64,000 nucleotides of DNA from Acidobacteriota bacterium (GCA_019639155.1 JAHBSJ010000007.1:109429-173428), one strand, 5' to 3'. Counted from the first letter of the stretch, positions 53,319 through 62,799 are shown. Program-made: numbers and translations. Notes: a model not told the origin generated them from the sequence alone.

Positions 53319-53963
53319 TTAATCATCAAGAGCCCATTCCGTGCCGTTGATGCGGCCGTAAAGCATCAAACGGCGTTCGCCTTTTTCGTGCAGCGAGCGG
53401 ATCAGCCACGTCAGGCCGTCGGAGGTGGTTTTTACCCACTCGATGTCGCTGAAATGGTACTCGTCTTTTGGATCGCGGACGGTGCCTTTGCCGTAGGTCT
53501 TAGTGACCCAGGCCTTTTGATCGAATCCGGGCTTGAAAAGGACCGTAAAGCTGTAAGCGAAGGCATCCGCAGGTATCTTGTTCAGGATCAGGCGTTTTAC
53601 TTCGATCTCAAATTCACCGTCCTCGGTCTTTCGGGTTACTGTCGCTTCGGACAGCAGTTCATCGCGGCCTTCATACGGAAAGCCCGCGACCTTTGCGGCA
53701 AATCCGCTGATGTTGCCTTTATCAAAAGGTATCTGCAGCGTGAATTCCTGCATGCGGTCGTCCTCGATATCCGCACGCGACAGATCGATCTGCTTTGCAA
53801 GATCGCGCAGAGGCATTCCGAGATATACCTGGCCGAGTTCGGCCGGGATCAGCTTTTTCTGTGCCGAGTAACTGTATTTCGGCGCACGCTGAGCCGACGC
53901 GGCAGATGCCAAAACGAGTACCGCGACACAAAGGAGTGACGAAATTCGGAAAAATGGACTCAT
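53319..53963 (-). CDS. Secreted protein of unknown function
   Basis: ATG 53963 gives MSPFFRISSLLCVAVLVLASAASAQ, a clear signal peptide; the longer frame from 53999 does not. The mature part of about 190 residues has a helix-rich start and a mixed beta end with WLIRSLHEKGERRLMLYGRI. I do not recognise it. It lies 6 nt upstream of the TPR gene and is probably co-transcribed with it. Confidence 0.6.
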   Translation of the reverse strand: MSPFFRISSLLCVAVLVLASAASAQRAPKYSYSAQKKLIPAELGQVYLGMPLRDLAKQIDLSRADIEDDRMQEFTLQIPFDKGNISGFAAKVAGFPYEGRDELLSEATVTRKTEDGEFEIEVKRLILNKIPADAFAYSFTVLFKPGFDQKAWVTKTYGKGTVRDPKDEYHFSDIEWVKTTSDGLTWLIRSLHEKGERRLMLYGRINGTEWALDD

Positions 53964-54111
53964 AATTATTCTGTTTGAAACGATACAAGAATAGCACAAT
54001 TTGCCGTATCGTCATTTTTGACAGCCTGTGATTGTGATGATGATATGTAGCTGTCGGTTGGACGCGGGACATTGTAACGAAGATCAGAGTGTTAAGGACA
54101 TTTGCGGCCGC

Positions 54112-54201
54112 AGCACACTGATCGGACACGGCGGCGACCAGAACGGCTTTATCAGCTATATCGACGTCAACGTAGAGAAACGCACCGCCGCGAAGCCAGA
54201 A
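54112..54201 (+). pseudogene. Possible remnant of a serine beta-lactamase-like hydrolase
   Basis: A short open stretch reads STLIGHGGDQNGFISYIDV and NVEKRTAA, which resembles the late GHGG-x-xGF strand of serine hydrolases of the beta-lactamase/penicillin-binding class. No other part of such a gene is nearby, so this is at most a decayed fragment. The rest of the 268-nt gap (53964-54231) shows nothing. Confidence 0.3.
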
Positions 54202-54231
54202 AATTGCTCTAACTTCTAATTGCTGATCGCC

Positions 54232-54726
54232 CTATTTTACGCCTTTTTCAAGGTCCCACACGTTCTGCAGCCGCAGCAGCAGAACGATCTGGCCGGCGTG
54301 ATAGGCGTTGTGGGCGTTAATTGTGGCGATGGCATCGGCCCAGGGAATGGTGATCTCCGCGGAGATCGGCTGTAAAAATTTAGCCTCGTCCGCCGCTTCG
54401 ATCAGATCGAGCCATTCTGTCATCACGGCGTCGAAACGCTCAACGTCCTCGAGCCATTGCGCCGAATCGACATCGCCGAAACTGAACGTCTCGTTGTTCG
54501 AGCCGGCATCGTATTTATAGTCGATCCCCTTGAAACGCTGCAGATAAGCGTTGTTGTAATAGGTCAGGTGATTGAGAGTTTCCCAGATGCAGTTCACGTC
54601 CGCGTCGTGCGGCTTCCACAATGCCTGCTCCACCGTCACCCCAACAACCGCCCGCCGCACTGCCACGAACCAGCCGTTCGTCGCATAGCTGCGATTGAAT
54701 TGATCGAAAAGAGTTTTCTTGAGCAT
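54232..54726 (-). CDS. DinB family protein
   Basis: A 164-residue four-helix protein. DinB metal-binding positions are visible in LNHLTYYNNAYL and NAHNAYHAGQI (histidines in helices 2 and 4). Family members are metal-dependent hydrolases or bacillithiol/mycothiol-related transferases, often of unknown function. It is divergent from the RelE antitoxin. Confidence 0.85.
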   Translation of the reverse strand: MLKKTLFDQFNRSYATNGWFVAVRRAVVGVTVEQALWKPHDADVNCIWETLNHLTYYNNAYLQRFKGIDYKYDAGSNNETFSFGDVDSAQWLEDVERFDAVMTEWLDLIEAADEAKFLQPISAEITIPWADAIATINAHNAYHAGQIVLLLRLQNVWDLEKGVK

Positions 54727-54741
54727 AAGTCTTTCACCAAA

Positions 54742-54768
54742 CGTCTTGACGTTAAGACGTCATGACGT
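54742..54768. promoter_or_regulatory. Operator of the RHH/RelE toxin-antitoxin pair
   Basis: CGTCTT (54742-54747) and AAGACG (54754-54759) are inverted around 6 nt, and ACGTCATGACGT (54757-54768) is a perfect 12-bp palindrome. Together they form TGACGTCA-like half-sites 12 nt before the antitoxin ATG, the usual place for autoregulation by an RHH antitoxin. Confidence 0.65.
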
Positions 54769-54780
54769 CACACTCTTAAT

Positions 54781-55014
54781 ATGGCAGTCAAAACAAAAAG
54801 ATCGACCATTTACCTCGACCCCGACCTGCATCGAGCTTTGAAGCTGAAATCCGCCAACACGAACCGGACCATTTCGGATATTGTAAACGAATCTTTGCGG
54901 ATATCACTGCGTGAGGACGAAGAGGACATTCGCGCTTTTAAGGAGCGGGCGACCGAGCCGAACATCCCATACGATGAGTTTCTGGCGAAATTGAAAGCTG
55001 ATGGCAAAATATAA
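54781..55014 (+). CDS. Ribbon-helix-helix antitoxin (CopG/RelB-like)
   Basis: A 77-residue protein. The N-terminal strand KRSTIYLDPDLHRALKLKS is the RHH DNA-binding strand and first helix; NRTISDIVNESLRISL is the second. The charged tail (KERATEPNIPYDEF) would wrap the toxin. There is no ribosome-binding site in the 12 nt before the ATG, so the mRNA may be leaderless. The stop overlaps the toxin start by 14 nt. Confidence 0.9.
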   Translation: MAVKTKRSTIYLDPDLHRALKLKSANTNRTISDIVNESLRISLREDEEDIRAFKERATEPNIPYDEFLAKLKADGKI

Positions 55015-55261
55015 GGTTGAGTTCAAGCCGTCAGTTCGGAAAGACCTTGACGCGATCCCGATCGCGGACCGCCGTCGGATCTTAAAGCGCATCAGAAGCC
55101 TTGCGAACGACCCGCGTCCCATCGGCTGTCAAAAACTCACCGGCCTCGAACAATATAGGATCAGGCAGGGCAATTATCGGATACTCTATTCGATCGAAGA
55201 CGACCGGCTGGTTGTTATTGTCGTCAAAGTCGGCCATCGCCGGGAGGTCTACGACCGATAG
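55001..55261 (+). CDS. RelE/ParE-type toxin
   Basis: An 86-residue protein with the RelE core: YKVEFKPSVRKDLDAI, RPIGCQKLTGLEQYRIRQGNYRILYSIEDDRLVVIVVKVGHRREVYDR. The late GHRREVYDR motif holds the RNase residues typical of RelE. It cleaves mRNA on the ribosome when free of antitoxin. Coupled to the upstream RHH gene. Confidence 0.92.
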   Translation: MAKYKVEFKPSVRKDLDAIPIADRRRILKRIRSLANDPRPIGCQKLTGLEQYRIRQGNYRILYSIEDDRLVVIVVKVGHRREVYDR

Positions 55262-55264
55262 GAC

Positions 55265-55385
55265 CTAAAGGATCGATCGAGCCATCGTCAAGATATTCTC
55301 GACCGTAAAACTATGATCACGGAAAACGGTCTCTGCAGGGCCAAACTGCAAGATCCACCGGCGCCGAATTGATCGACGCCGATGG
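55265..55385 (-). pseudogene. Remnant of the transketolase 3' end
   Basis: Read on the minus strand, GPAETVFRDHSFTVENIL and TMARSIL then a stop match the C-terminus of the intact transketolase in this window ([25 protein letters not shown]). The DQFG segment upstream is in a different frame, so at least one indel separates them. No other part of a transketolase is nearby; the fragment lies between the RelE gene and a secreted-protein gene. Confidence 0.8.
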
Positions 55386-55429
55386 ATCCTTCCAATAACC
55401 TGCCGGGAGACAGGCCTCGGGACTAGTGA

Positions 55430-55981
55430 TCAGCGAATGCGGGTCGCGACGTGCGTGACGGCGGAGCCCGGATTCGTACCGATGAAGTAGAATCCGCCGG
55501 CAGGCCTTCCCGGCTGCATGCTGTTCAGTACGATCCGCGAATTCAATACGAACGGCGGGTTCGGGATGTTGATGGTCATAGTTCCGGTGCAATCAGCGTC
55601 GATGCTGTATGTGCCGGTGTTCAGATTGCCCATCGTCTGTCCGTTGTTGCTGACATTTGCCTTGTCTGTCAGATTTCCGTTACCGTCCATCGTCATCATG
55701 CTGACAACTGCGAACGGTACCAGCGGTGACGGCGGCGGGCCGCTCGAAACCCAACCTTCGCCTTTTACGGCGTATGATCCGGACAGGATCGAATTATCGC
55801 ATCTTTGACTTATTGCTGCGGTATTCGTCTCCGACTCGCCGCTGTTGATCCCGCCGGCGTGAATGACGCCGGTCGTCCCGAATGTATAGCCCATCGCGAT
55901 CGCGAATACACCCGCGAGCATGATAATGCCCCCGACCGTCAGCGCGATGTTCTGTGAAATTGTGTTCAATTTTTGTCTCAT
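55430..55981 (-). CDS. Membrane-anchored or secreted protein of unknown function
   Basis: A 183-residue protein with a GGAGG box 8 nt before the ATG. One hydrophobic segment (IALTVGGIIMLAGVFAIAMGY) at the N-terminus; the rest is a beta-rich domain with two cysteines and Gly/Asn/Thr-rich loops (MTMDGNGNLTDKANVSNNGQ), as in secreted proteins of this lineage. No family recognised. A GGCTT-A-AAGCC hairpin lies in its leader (about 55996-56006). Confidence 0.65.
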   Translation of the reverse strand: MRQKLNTISQNIALTVGGIIMLAGVFAIAMGYTFGTTGVIHAGGINSGESETNTAAISQRCDNSILSGSYAVKGEGWVSSGPPPSPLVPFAVVSMMTMDGNGNLTDKANVSNNGQTMGNLNTGTYSIDADCTGTMTINIPNPPFVLNSRIVLNSMQPGRPAGGFYFIGTNPGSAVTHVATRIR

Positions 55982-56069
55982 TGTTTTGCCTCCTTTTGGC
56001 TTTAAGCCTTTTATTTGCGCAAAACCGATAGGGTCTTGTGCGGTTCACCTGCCGATATGCGGAAAAACC

Positions 56070-56531
56070 TCAATCGGCGGCCGTTGCGGTCGCCTGTGTT
56101 GCTGCCAGCCTCCACTTGCCGTTGATCTTCACAAGAACCATCGTATTGCGTGATATCGTTGCCATATCCTTCCCGTTGTTGGTCCCGGTAACCCGGACGA
56201 GGGCCGTTGCGACCGCAGAGTTCTGATAGATCCTGATCTTGAGGTCATCGTGAACGAACGTCTCGAATTTGACCGCTTTGCTCCTGATGCCGCCCAAGCT
56301 TTGGCTCTTGGTCATTAGGATCCCCATCGGGTTGATCAGTGTGAAATCGTCGGCATAAAGCTTTTCCAAGGCATCGGCATCGCTCTTTGTCAGGGCCGAT
56401 GCTACGTCAGAGAGCAGTTGCCGTGCGGCCGCCTCGTCAGAGACGATGCCGGGATCGGTCTTGCCGTCATTTCCAAAAGCGAGGGCCGCAGCGGCGACCG
56501 AGATCAAGGTGATCATGATCAGTTGTTTCAT
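56070..56531 (-). CDS. Secreted NTF2-like (SnoaL/DUF4440-type) protein
   Basis: ATG 56531 has GGAGG 9 nt upstream; an earlier open frame to 56675 lacks one. 153 residues: signal peptide (MKQLIMITLISVAAAALAFG) and an NTF2-like fold (ALEKLYADDFTLINPMG, VATALVRVTGTNNGK, NGKWRLAATQATATA), a cone-shaped pocket of unknown ligand. It is divergent from the winged-helix/TPR regulator at 56681. A similar protein starts the window. Confidence 0.8.
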   Translation of the reverse strand: MKQLIMITLISVAAAALAFGNDGKTDPGIVSDEAAARQLLSDVASALTKSDADALEKLYADDFTLINPMGILMTKSQSLGGIRSKAVKFETFVHDDLKIRIYQNSAVATALVRVTGTNNGKDMATISRNTMVLVKINGKWRLAATQATATAAD

Positions 56532-56680
56532 TTGAGTTATTTCCTCCAAAAATTTTAGTGTCGAAATTATTCGCAGGTAGACTATAATCAGGACAACGAA
56601 ACAAAAGCATGACCGAACACTGACGGAAATCTGACATTGTTCGGTATTGACCATAAATTCCTGTTTTCGATCCAAAATTC

Positions 56681-58627
56681 ATGGAAACCTCGGGCGGAAC
56701 CGCCGGCTTTGAATACCGATTTGGCGATGTTGTCATCGACCGCAGTACTTTTAGCGCGGTCAAGGCAGGCACAGCCGTAACGCTGACACCGAGGGCGTTC
56801 GACGTGCTGATCTATTTGATCGAGAATCGGGACCGAGTCGTCGGGAAACAAGAATTGTTCGAGGAGATATGGAAAGAGGCCTTTGTGACCGACAACGCCC
56901 TGATGCGTGCGATAAAAGAGGTTCGCCGCGCCATTGGTGATAATGCTTCGTCGCCGGTCTACATCGAGACCGTACACAAACGCGGTTATCGTTTTATCGC
57001 GGATGTTGCAGTTGAGCAAAAGCCGGAGAGATCGGACGCAGCTCCAAATTTCATCAGCGAAACCGCCGACGGCCATGGGCCGTTGGGGACGCTGCCGCAG
57101 CTTGAGACCAATGGGAAAGGATTGCTGAACGGAAAGCGTAGGCGGTCTTTTACAATTCTGCCGTATTTGATCGCCGCGTTGATCCTGGCCTCGGGCTTTG
57201 GGTTCCTGGCAATGTACCGCAGCGAACCCGCAACGCAGATAAAGTCGATCGCGGTTCTGCCGTTCGCTAACGAGAGCGGCGATCCTGACCTCGACTATCT
57301 TTCGGATGGCATGTCCGAGGCACTTATCAGCTCGCTCTCGCAGCTTCCGGATGTCAGCGTAAAGTCACGCTCCACCGTCTTCCGATATAAAGGCAGAGCG
57401 GAAAGCCCGGCCAATATTGGCACCCAACTGAAGGTTCAGGCCGTCCTTACGGGACGTGTCATCCAGCGCGGTGATGATATCGCTGTTTACCTGTCTTTGG
57501 TGGACACGGAAAACGAAAATAATCTGTGGAGTAAGCAGTACAGCCGAAAAGCAGCCAATCTTTTTGCGCTTCAGAGCGAGATCGCCCGCGATGTTGCAGC
57601 AAGTTTGGGTGCAAAACTGTACGGTATCGCAGAGCGGCAAATAACAAGGAACTATACTGACAACCTTGAGGCCTACCATCTCTATCTCCGCGGCCGTTAT
57701 CATGTTTTGACCACCAGAAACCAAGGTGCCGAAACGGGGATAGGCTATTTCAAGCAGGCCATAGAGATCGATCCTAATTTCGCATTAGCGTATGCGGGCC
57801 TTGCGGGGGCCGCCGTTGGCAGGGCGTTAGGCAGCGAATCGGTCCCTGACGAGGTCTTTCGAGAGGCGAGGGCCTTTGCACTAAAGGCCGTTGAACTTGA
57901 CGAGGGCCTTTCCGACGGCCACGTTGCTGTCGGATCCGTCAGTATGTGGTACGACTGGGATTGGGTGACCGCAGAAAGACATTTGACCCGAGCGATCCAG
58001 GCCGACCCGAATAATGCAGATGCCCATCTCGCCTTAGGGGTTCTTCTTTGCAATCAGGGACGTCGGGACGAGGGCTTGGCGGAACTCAGACGCTCTGTAG
58101 AGATCGACCCGTTGAATCTTCGAAACATCGCTGTCGAGGCACAGTTTCTGAGCTTTGCCGGACGTACCGACGATGCCCTGGCTTCATTGCGCAGATCTGT
58201 AGAGATGAGCCCGAATTTCTACGTCGCATACGTATTTATTGCTACCGCCCTTATCGAGAAACAAATGTACTCAGACGCGGTTGCCGAGGCGCGAAAAGCT
58301 CAATCACAAAATCCTGTCGCATCGATACCGGTCGCCCTGCAGGCTTACGCTCTGGCAAAGGACGGGAAAACGAATGAGGCTCGCCGTTTGCTCAACGGAC
58401 TCTTGGAGCGGTCGAAAAAGGAGTATGTTGCTGCTCACAGCATCGCTCTGATCTACAGCGCGCTTGGTGAAAATGAAAAAGCTCTGGATTGGCTCGAGCG
58501 AGGTATCGAACAGCGCGACCTCAGGATGACATTCGTAAATGTCGACCCGAAATGGAACGGCCTTCGCGGCGAACCGCGGTTTGCAGAAATACTGCGTCAT
58601 CTCGGTTTCTCAAAAAATGGCGGCTGA
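56681..58627 (+). CDS. Winged-helix (OmpR/CadC-type) membrane regulator with TPR domain
   Basis: A 648-residue protein: N-terminal DNA-binding domain (about 10-107: YRFGDVVIDRSTFSA, LTPRAFDVLIYLIENRDRVV, YIETVHKRGYRFIA), a linker, a membrane helix (about 155-177), a periplasmic sub-domain resembling TolB-like nucleotide-binding (SIAVLPFANESGDPDLDYLSDGM), and TPR units to the end. This composite is common in Acidobacteria and resembles CadC sensors, reporting envelope state to DNA without a kinase. Targets are unknown; the divergent NTF2-like gene is a candidate. Confidence 0.9.
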   Translation: METSGGTAGFEYRFGDVVIDRSTFSAVKAGTAVTLTPRAFDVLIYLIENRDRVVGKQELFEEIWKEAFVTDNALMRAIKEVRRAIGDNASSPVYIETVHKRGYRFIADVAVEQKPERSDAAPNFISETADGHGPLGTLPQLETNGKGLLNGKRRRSFTILPYLIAALILASGFGFLAMYRSEPATQIKSIAVLPFANESGDPDLDYLSDGMSEALISSLSQLPDVSVKSRSTVFRYKGRAESPANIGTQLKVQAVLTGRVIQRGDDIAVYLSLVDTENENNLWSKQYSRKAANLFALQSEIARDVAASLGAKLYGIAERQITRNYTDNLEAYHLYLRGRYHVLTTRNQGAETGIGYFKQAIEIDPNFALAYAGLAGAAVGRALGSESVPDEVFREARAFALKAVELDEGLSDGHVAVGSVSMWYDWDWVTAERHLTRAIQADPNNADAHLALGVLLCNQGRRDEGLAELRRSVEIDPLNLRNIAVEAQFLSFAGRTDDALASLRRSVEMSPNFYVAYVFIATALIEKQMYSDAVAEARKAQSQNPVASIPVALQAYALAKDGKTNEARRLLNGLLERSKKEYVAAHSIALIYSALGENEKALDWLERGIEQRDLRMTFVNVDPKWNGLRGEPRFAEILRHLGFSKNGG

Positions 58628-58635
58628 GCAAAAGA

Positions 58636-60648
58636 TCAGATCAAACCTTTCGCCAAGTTGACCACATTTTCCGCCGTGAAGCCATAATCACGAAAAACGT
58701 CCTCGGCTGGTGCCGATGTGCCGAATTTATCGACGGCGAGAATTGCGCCGCGGTCGCCGACGTATTTGTGCCAGCCAAGAGAAACGCCGGCTTCGACGGC
58801 CAGGCGAGCCGTAACTTTCGGCGGCAGTACCTCGTCGCGGTATTTTTGCGGCTGTGCGTCGAAGAATTCCCAACACGGCATCGAGACGACGCGCGTCGGT
58901 GTGCCTGCGGCATTTAGCTGCTCGCGGGCCTCTAGAGCGATGCCGACCTCGCTGCCGGTCGCGATGATGATGAGCTTCGGCGTCGCCGGTTTGCCGGCTT
59001 TTGTCTCGGCTTCGGCGAGGACGTAAGCGCCTTTGTGCAGGCCCGATGCGGAGGCGTATTTCTTGCGATCGATCACGGCGACCTTTTGCCGCGACAGCGC
59101 GAACGCGGTCGGTGCGTCGGTGCGTTTCAGTGCGGCACGCCATGCTTCGCGGACCTCATGAGCATCGCAGGGGCGGATGACGGCGAGTTTCGGTATCGCA
59201 CGCATCGCGGCTATGTGCTCGACGGATTGATGCGTCGGGCCGTCCTCCCCGAGTCCGATGGAATCGTGCGTGAAAACGTAAATTACCTGAATGTGCGACA
59301 GTGCCGCCAGACGTATCGCCGGCCGCATGTAATCCGAGAACGTCTGAAACGTCCCGCCGAACGGCACGAGCCCGCCGTAAAGTGCGATGCCGTTCATCAC
59401 GGAGCCCATCGCGTGTTCGCGAATGCCGAAATGGATGTTGCGGTTCCGGTAACGGCCTGCCTGAATGTCCGCGGACGCTTTGATGAACGTGTTGTTCGAC
59501 GGCGTCAGGTCCGCCGAACCGCCGATCAGATTCGGCACGGCATCGGCGATGGCGTTTATCACATCGCCGCTGTATGCACGCGTTGCTTTTGCCTCGACGC
59601 CGTCAAATTTCGGCAACGCTGCCTCCCAGTCTGCGGGCAGGCCCGTGATCATCTGCCGGAACGCGGCACCGAGTTCGGGATGTGCTTTCTCGTATTTAGC
59701 TGCAAACTTGTCCCAATCGCGGCTAAGTTTCGCACCGTTCTTCACCGCCTGACGCATATGCGACGAGACCTCTTTCGGCACGTAAAAATGCTTGTTCTCG
59801 GGCCAGCCGAGATTGCGTTTTGTCTCTTTTACGGCATCGGTCCCCGGCGCGTCGGAGTGTGCTTTCGACGTGCCCTGCTTCGGCATTCCGAAGCCGATGA
59901 TGGTGTGAACGCGGATAAGCGACGGCTTGTCTTTGACCTTTTGAGCGGCCTTGATCGCGGCCTCGATGGCTTTCAGGTCGTTTCCGTCGGCGACATCGAG
60001 CACGTGCCAGCCGCACGATTCAAAACGCTTCGTCACGTCCTCAGAGAACGCCAGATCCGTCGAGCCGTCGATGGTGATGCGGTTATCGTCGTAAAGGTAA
60101 ATGAGATTGCCGAGTTTCAGATGCCCGGCGAGCGATGCGGCCTCGTAACTGACGCCTTCCATCAGGTCGCCGTCCGAGCAGATGCAATAAATGTAGTCGT
60201 CAATGACCTTGAAACCCGGTTTGTTGAAACGCGCGGCCAGATGTTTGCTCGCCAGTCCCATGCCGACGCCGTTCGCAAAACCCTGTCCCAGCGGCCCGGT
60301 CGTCACCTCGACGCCCGGCGTCAGGATATTCTCAGGATGCCCCGCCGTTTTCGAACCCAACTGACGAAACCGCTTGATCTCGTCCATCGGCAGGTCGTAG
60401 CCCGTCAAATGCAGCAGCGAATAAAGCAGCATCGAACCGTGTCCGCCGCTCAGCAAAAATCGGTCGCGGCCGAACCATTTCGGGCGTTTCGGATCGTGCC
60501 GTAGAAATTTCGTCCACAGCACATACGCCGCCGGAGCCATGCCGAGCGGCAGTCCCGGATGCCCGCTATTCGCCTTTTGAATAGCGTCGAGCGACAGCGT
60601 GCGAATGGTGTTGATGCAGAGTTGGTCGAGGTTCGAGCGTGAGGTCAT
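58636..60648 (-). CDS. tkt: Transketolase
   Basis: A 670-residue thiamine-diphosphate enzyme. Conserved parts include [16 protein letters not shown], the cofactor motif [18 protein letters not shown] with DDN, the pyrimidine domain [16 protein letters not shown] and [18 protein letters not shown], and the C-terminal domain ending [12 protein letters not shown]. It interconverts pentose-phosphate sugars. A decayed copy of its tail lies at 55265. Convergent with the regulator; gap 8 bp. Confidence 0.96.
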   Translation of the reverse strand: MTSRSNLDQLCINTIRTLSLDAIQKANSGHPGLPLGMAPAAYVLWTKFLRHDPKRPKWFGRDRFLLSGGHGSMLLYSLLHLTGYDLPMDEIKRFRQLGSKTAGHPENILTPGVEVTTGPLGQGFANGVGMGLASKHLAARFNKPGFKVIDDYIYCICSDGDLMEGVSYEAASLAGHLKLGNLIYLYDDNRITIDGSTDLAFSEDVTKRFESCGWHVLDVADGNDLKAIEAAIKAAQKVKDKPSLIRVHTIIGFGMPKQGTSKAHSDAPGTDAVKETKRNLGWPENKHFYVPKEVSSHMRQAVKNGAKLSRDWDKFAAKYEKAHPELGAAFRQMITGLPADWEAALPKFDGVEAKATRAYSGDVINAIADAVPNLIGGSADLTPSNNTFIKASADIQAGRYRNRNIHFGIREHAMGSVMNGIALYGGLVPFGGTFQTFSDYMRPAIRLAALSHIQVIYVFTHDSIGLGEDGPTHQSVEHIAAMRAIPKLAVIRPCDAHEVREAWRAALKRTDAPTAFALSRQKVAVIDRKKYASASGLHKGAYVLAEAETKAGKPATPKLIIIATGSEVGIALEAREQLNAAGTPTRVVSMPCWEFFDAQPQKYRDEVLPPKVTARLAVEAGVSLGWHKYVGDRGAILAVDKFGTSAPAEDVFRDYGFTAENVVNLAKGLI

Positions 60649-60729
60649 CGTTTTACTGTGTTCGTGCGTCGTTTCTGAGCAAGGTCGGTAAAAGACATTC
60701 TGCCAGTCTCCTGCTCGAATGGCAAAATC

Positions 60730-61167
60730 TCACGCTTTCATAGGGTTGATTATCTTGACATAGTCGGAAAATCGACGGAAGTCCTTGTCCATGCTGACGA
60801 TCGCCGAGCTATGTTCTACGGCCATAGCGACAATGCGAGCATCCATAACAATGTCACCTGACAGATTCAAGTCATTTAAGATCTTGCTGTAGATCTGCCA
60901 ATGGTCATCTGTCGGTCCGACTGTTGAAACCATCGGATTATCAAACAGGTCGTTCAATACGTCCTGAACGTTATGCAGCTCAAGGGGCTGATCAAAGATG
61001 CGCCGATTTGTGCTTACCCTTATGAACGAAGCCGCGACCTGCCATGTGATCCCGACGATATCCTCGCCGACCGAAAGTGCTCTCTCAAGCCAGGTCTTTA
61101 CGGCTTCATGTTGAGGAAAGATGGGCATTGTCCCGTACAACAAGATGTTGCTGTCGAGTATCACCAT
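60730..61167 (-). CDS. VapC-type PIN-domain toxin
   Basis: A 145-residue PIN protein: LDSNILLYG (first acidic), ITWQVAASFIRVSTNRRIFDQP typical of the mycobacterial VapC subfamily, SGDIVMDARIVAMAVEH and MDKDFRRF (further acidic residues). It is predicted to cleave RNA. The usual second glutamate in the FxRV helix is absent, as in that subfamily. Its start overlaps the antitoxin by 7 nt. Confidence 0.88.
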   Translation of the reverse strand: MVILDSNILLYGTMPIFPQHEAVKTWLERALSVGEDIVGITWQVAASFIRVSTNRRIFDQPLELHNVQDVLNDLFDNPMVSTVGPTDDHWQIYSKILNDLNLSGDIVMDARIVAMAVEHSSAIVSMDKDFRRFSDYVKIINPMKA

Positions 61168-61412
61168 TTGCGGTCGTCCCCCTCAACTTGCGACAGCAAT
61201 GCCTGAATATTGTCGAAATTGAGCCCTGGCTTTGGTTTCGCATTGGGAAAAGTACGCAGCTTAAACTCTCGGCGTTTCGACGGAATCTCAGCCTCGATCC
61301 CCTTCTTCATCAGGTCGTTCACAATTTGCTTGAACGTGCTGTTCGGCCGTTTTTTCTGAATTCGCTTGATGCCGAGCACCACATCATCATCTAATGTTAG
61401 GGTCGTTCTCAT
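61161..61412 (-). CDS. VapB-type ribbon-helix-helix antitoxin
   Basis: An 83-residue protein: RTTLTLDDDVVLGIKRIQ and NSTFKQIVNDLMKKGIE form the RHH DNA-binding dimer, followed by a toxin-binding tail. The promoter immediately before it leaves almost no leader, so translation is probably leaderless. Forms a pair with the PIN toxin. Confidence 0.88.
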   Translation of the reverse strand: MRTTLTLDDDVVLGIKRIQKKRPNSTFKQIVNDLMKKGIEAEIPSKRREFKLRTFPNAKPKPGLNFDNIQALLSQVEGDDRKW

Positions 61413-61421
61413 AACACAGAC

Positions 61422-61450
61422 ATCATAGCATCAAATATTACAGGCATCAA
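61422..61450 (-). promoter_or_regulatory. Promoter of the vapBC pair
   Basis: On the minus strand TTGATG (61450-61445), a 17-nt spacer and TATGAT (61427-61422). The -35 element overlaps the stop codon of the FGGY kinase gene. The expected transcription start lies about 3 nt before the vapB ATG, so the mRNA should be leaderless. Confidence 0.72.
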
Positions 61451-62790
61451 GACATCAACTTTTCGCGAGCGTAAAGAACCGCACCGCGGAGTGATGTGCC
61501 GTCGGCGTCGTGTATCGTCAGGTCGCGGCCGAGTGCGTCCGCCGTGATCTGCCGCCAAGCGGGCGATGAGCGAAGACCTCCGCTTGACGCTACGATGGTC
61601 TTGATCTCGGTGACGGTCTCGAGACGTTCGCAGATGTCGGCGAGGCGAAATGCGATGCCTTCCATCGCTGCCCGCAGAACGTCGATGCCGTCGTGTTCGG
61701 CGGTCATGCCGACAATTGCACCGCGTGCGTCTTCGTCATAACCGGTCGAGCGTTCGCCGAAAAAGAACGGGATGACGACGAGGTTGTCGTCAGGCTCGCG
61801 TTCGGCGATGAGGGCTTCGCAGTCTTTCGGAAGATGAAACATCTTTCGGATCTTCGTCCGCAAATTGCCGCCGTCCGACAGAGCACCGCCGACTATAACT
61901 CGTGTGCCGTCAATGCGATAGCACCATAGGCCCTCCGGGATCTCCGCAGGAACGTCGCCCTCGAACGCAATGCGCATCGCTGCCGATGTGCCGATCATCA
62001 GGCTCGCCGTGTGGGGCGACACACCGTATGAACCCAGGTGGTCCGCCGCTCCGTCGCCGATCGCAGGAAGCCACTTTGCATGCGCCAAAGCGGGCCAGCG
62101 GCGGGCGTATTTTTTGTTCAGCGAAATAGTTTCGGGGTCCGCTGCGATGCGCGGCAGCGACGCTCGTTTCACCTTCAAATATCGAAGAAGCTCGCTGTCC
62201 CACGTCGCTTTTCGCTGGTCGAAAACGCCTGTTGCCGACGCCATCGAGATGCTGGTAACGCACTCGCCGAAGATCCGCGTCGCGATCATATCGCTGAAAG
62301 AGCACCAACGCGCCGTCCGCCGCCAGGCGTCAGCATGCCGTTCGCGGAACCACAGCAATTTCGCCGGCCAAAAGCTGGAGTGAAAATGCGCGCCCGTTCG
62401 GCGGTGCGTTTCCGCTTCGTCAAAACGCTCTTTCAGCCGCGGAGTGAATTCGCGGCTGCGGCGGTCGGCCCACGTTAATAACTGCGTCGTGGCCTTTCCG
62501 TGTTCATCAACGCCGACGATGCCGTGCCAAAACGCGCACCAACCGACGGCGTCTATCTCGATACCGCGTTTCGCCGCGGCCGCCGCGACACGGTCGATCA
62601 GTGCGATGAATTCTTCGAAATGTTTTTCGGCGTCAAAGAACGATCCGCCATCCGGCGAGGATCCCGGAGAGCGTGATGTCTTTGCAGCCAGCCCCGGCAC
62701 CGGACGCACATCGGCGTCAAAAACCTCGGCACGCATCCCCGAAGTGCCGATGTCGATGCCCAAAATATACGGCCCTGTTGCAGCTGGCAT
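61447..62790 (-). CDS. FGGY family carbohydrate kinase
   Basis: A 447-residue sugar kinase with two actin-like domains: ILGIDIGTSGMRAEVFD (ATP and sugar binding), GDGAADHLGSYG (catalytic Asp region), and the C-terminal ATP motif SSGGLRSSPAWRQITADALG. It resembles gluconokinases or other FGGY kinases; the substrate cannot be fixed. It is the last gene of an operon starting with folA. Confidence 0.88.
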   Translation of the reverse strand: MPAATGPYILGIDIGTSGMRAEVFDADVRPVPGLAAKTSRSPGSSPDGGSFFDAEKHFEEFIALIDRVAAAAAKRGIEIDAVGWCAFWHGIVGVDEHGKATTQLLTWADRRSREFTPRLKERFDEAETHRRTGAHFHSSFWPAKLLWFRERHADAWRRTARWCSFSDMIATRIFGECVTSISMASATGVFDQRKATWDSELLRYLKVKRASLPRIAADPETISLNKKYARRWPALAHAKWLPAIGDGAADHLGSYGVSPHTASLMIGTSAAMRIAFEGDVPAEIPEGLWCYRIDGTRVIVGGALSDGGNLRTKIRKMFHLPKDCEALIAEREPDDNLVVIPFFFGERSTGYDEDARGAIVGMTAEHDGIDVLRAAMEGIAFRLADICERLETVTEIKTIVASSGGLRSSPAWRQITADALGRDLTIHDADGTSLRGAVLYAREKLMS

Positions 62791-62799
62791 TAGCGACCG

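Noticed and set aside
56000..56069. Possible c-di-GMP riboswitch in the leader of the gene at 55430
   Set aside because: GCGCAAA and a GGCTTAAAGCC hairpin look superficially similar, but the second conserved helix and the GAAA tetraloop/receptor are not visible.
59035..60504. 489-codon plus-strand frame opposite transketolase
   Set aside because: Shadow of the transketolase gene with Arg/His/Cys-rich nonsense composition.
60730..61167. VapC inactivated by loss of a catalytic glutamate
   Set aside because: The mycobacterial-type subfamily with TNRRIF does not keep the glutamate in that helix; the other acidic residues are present.
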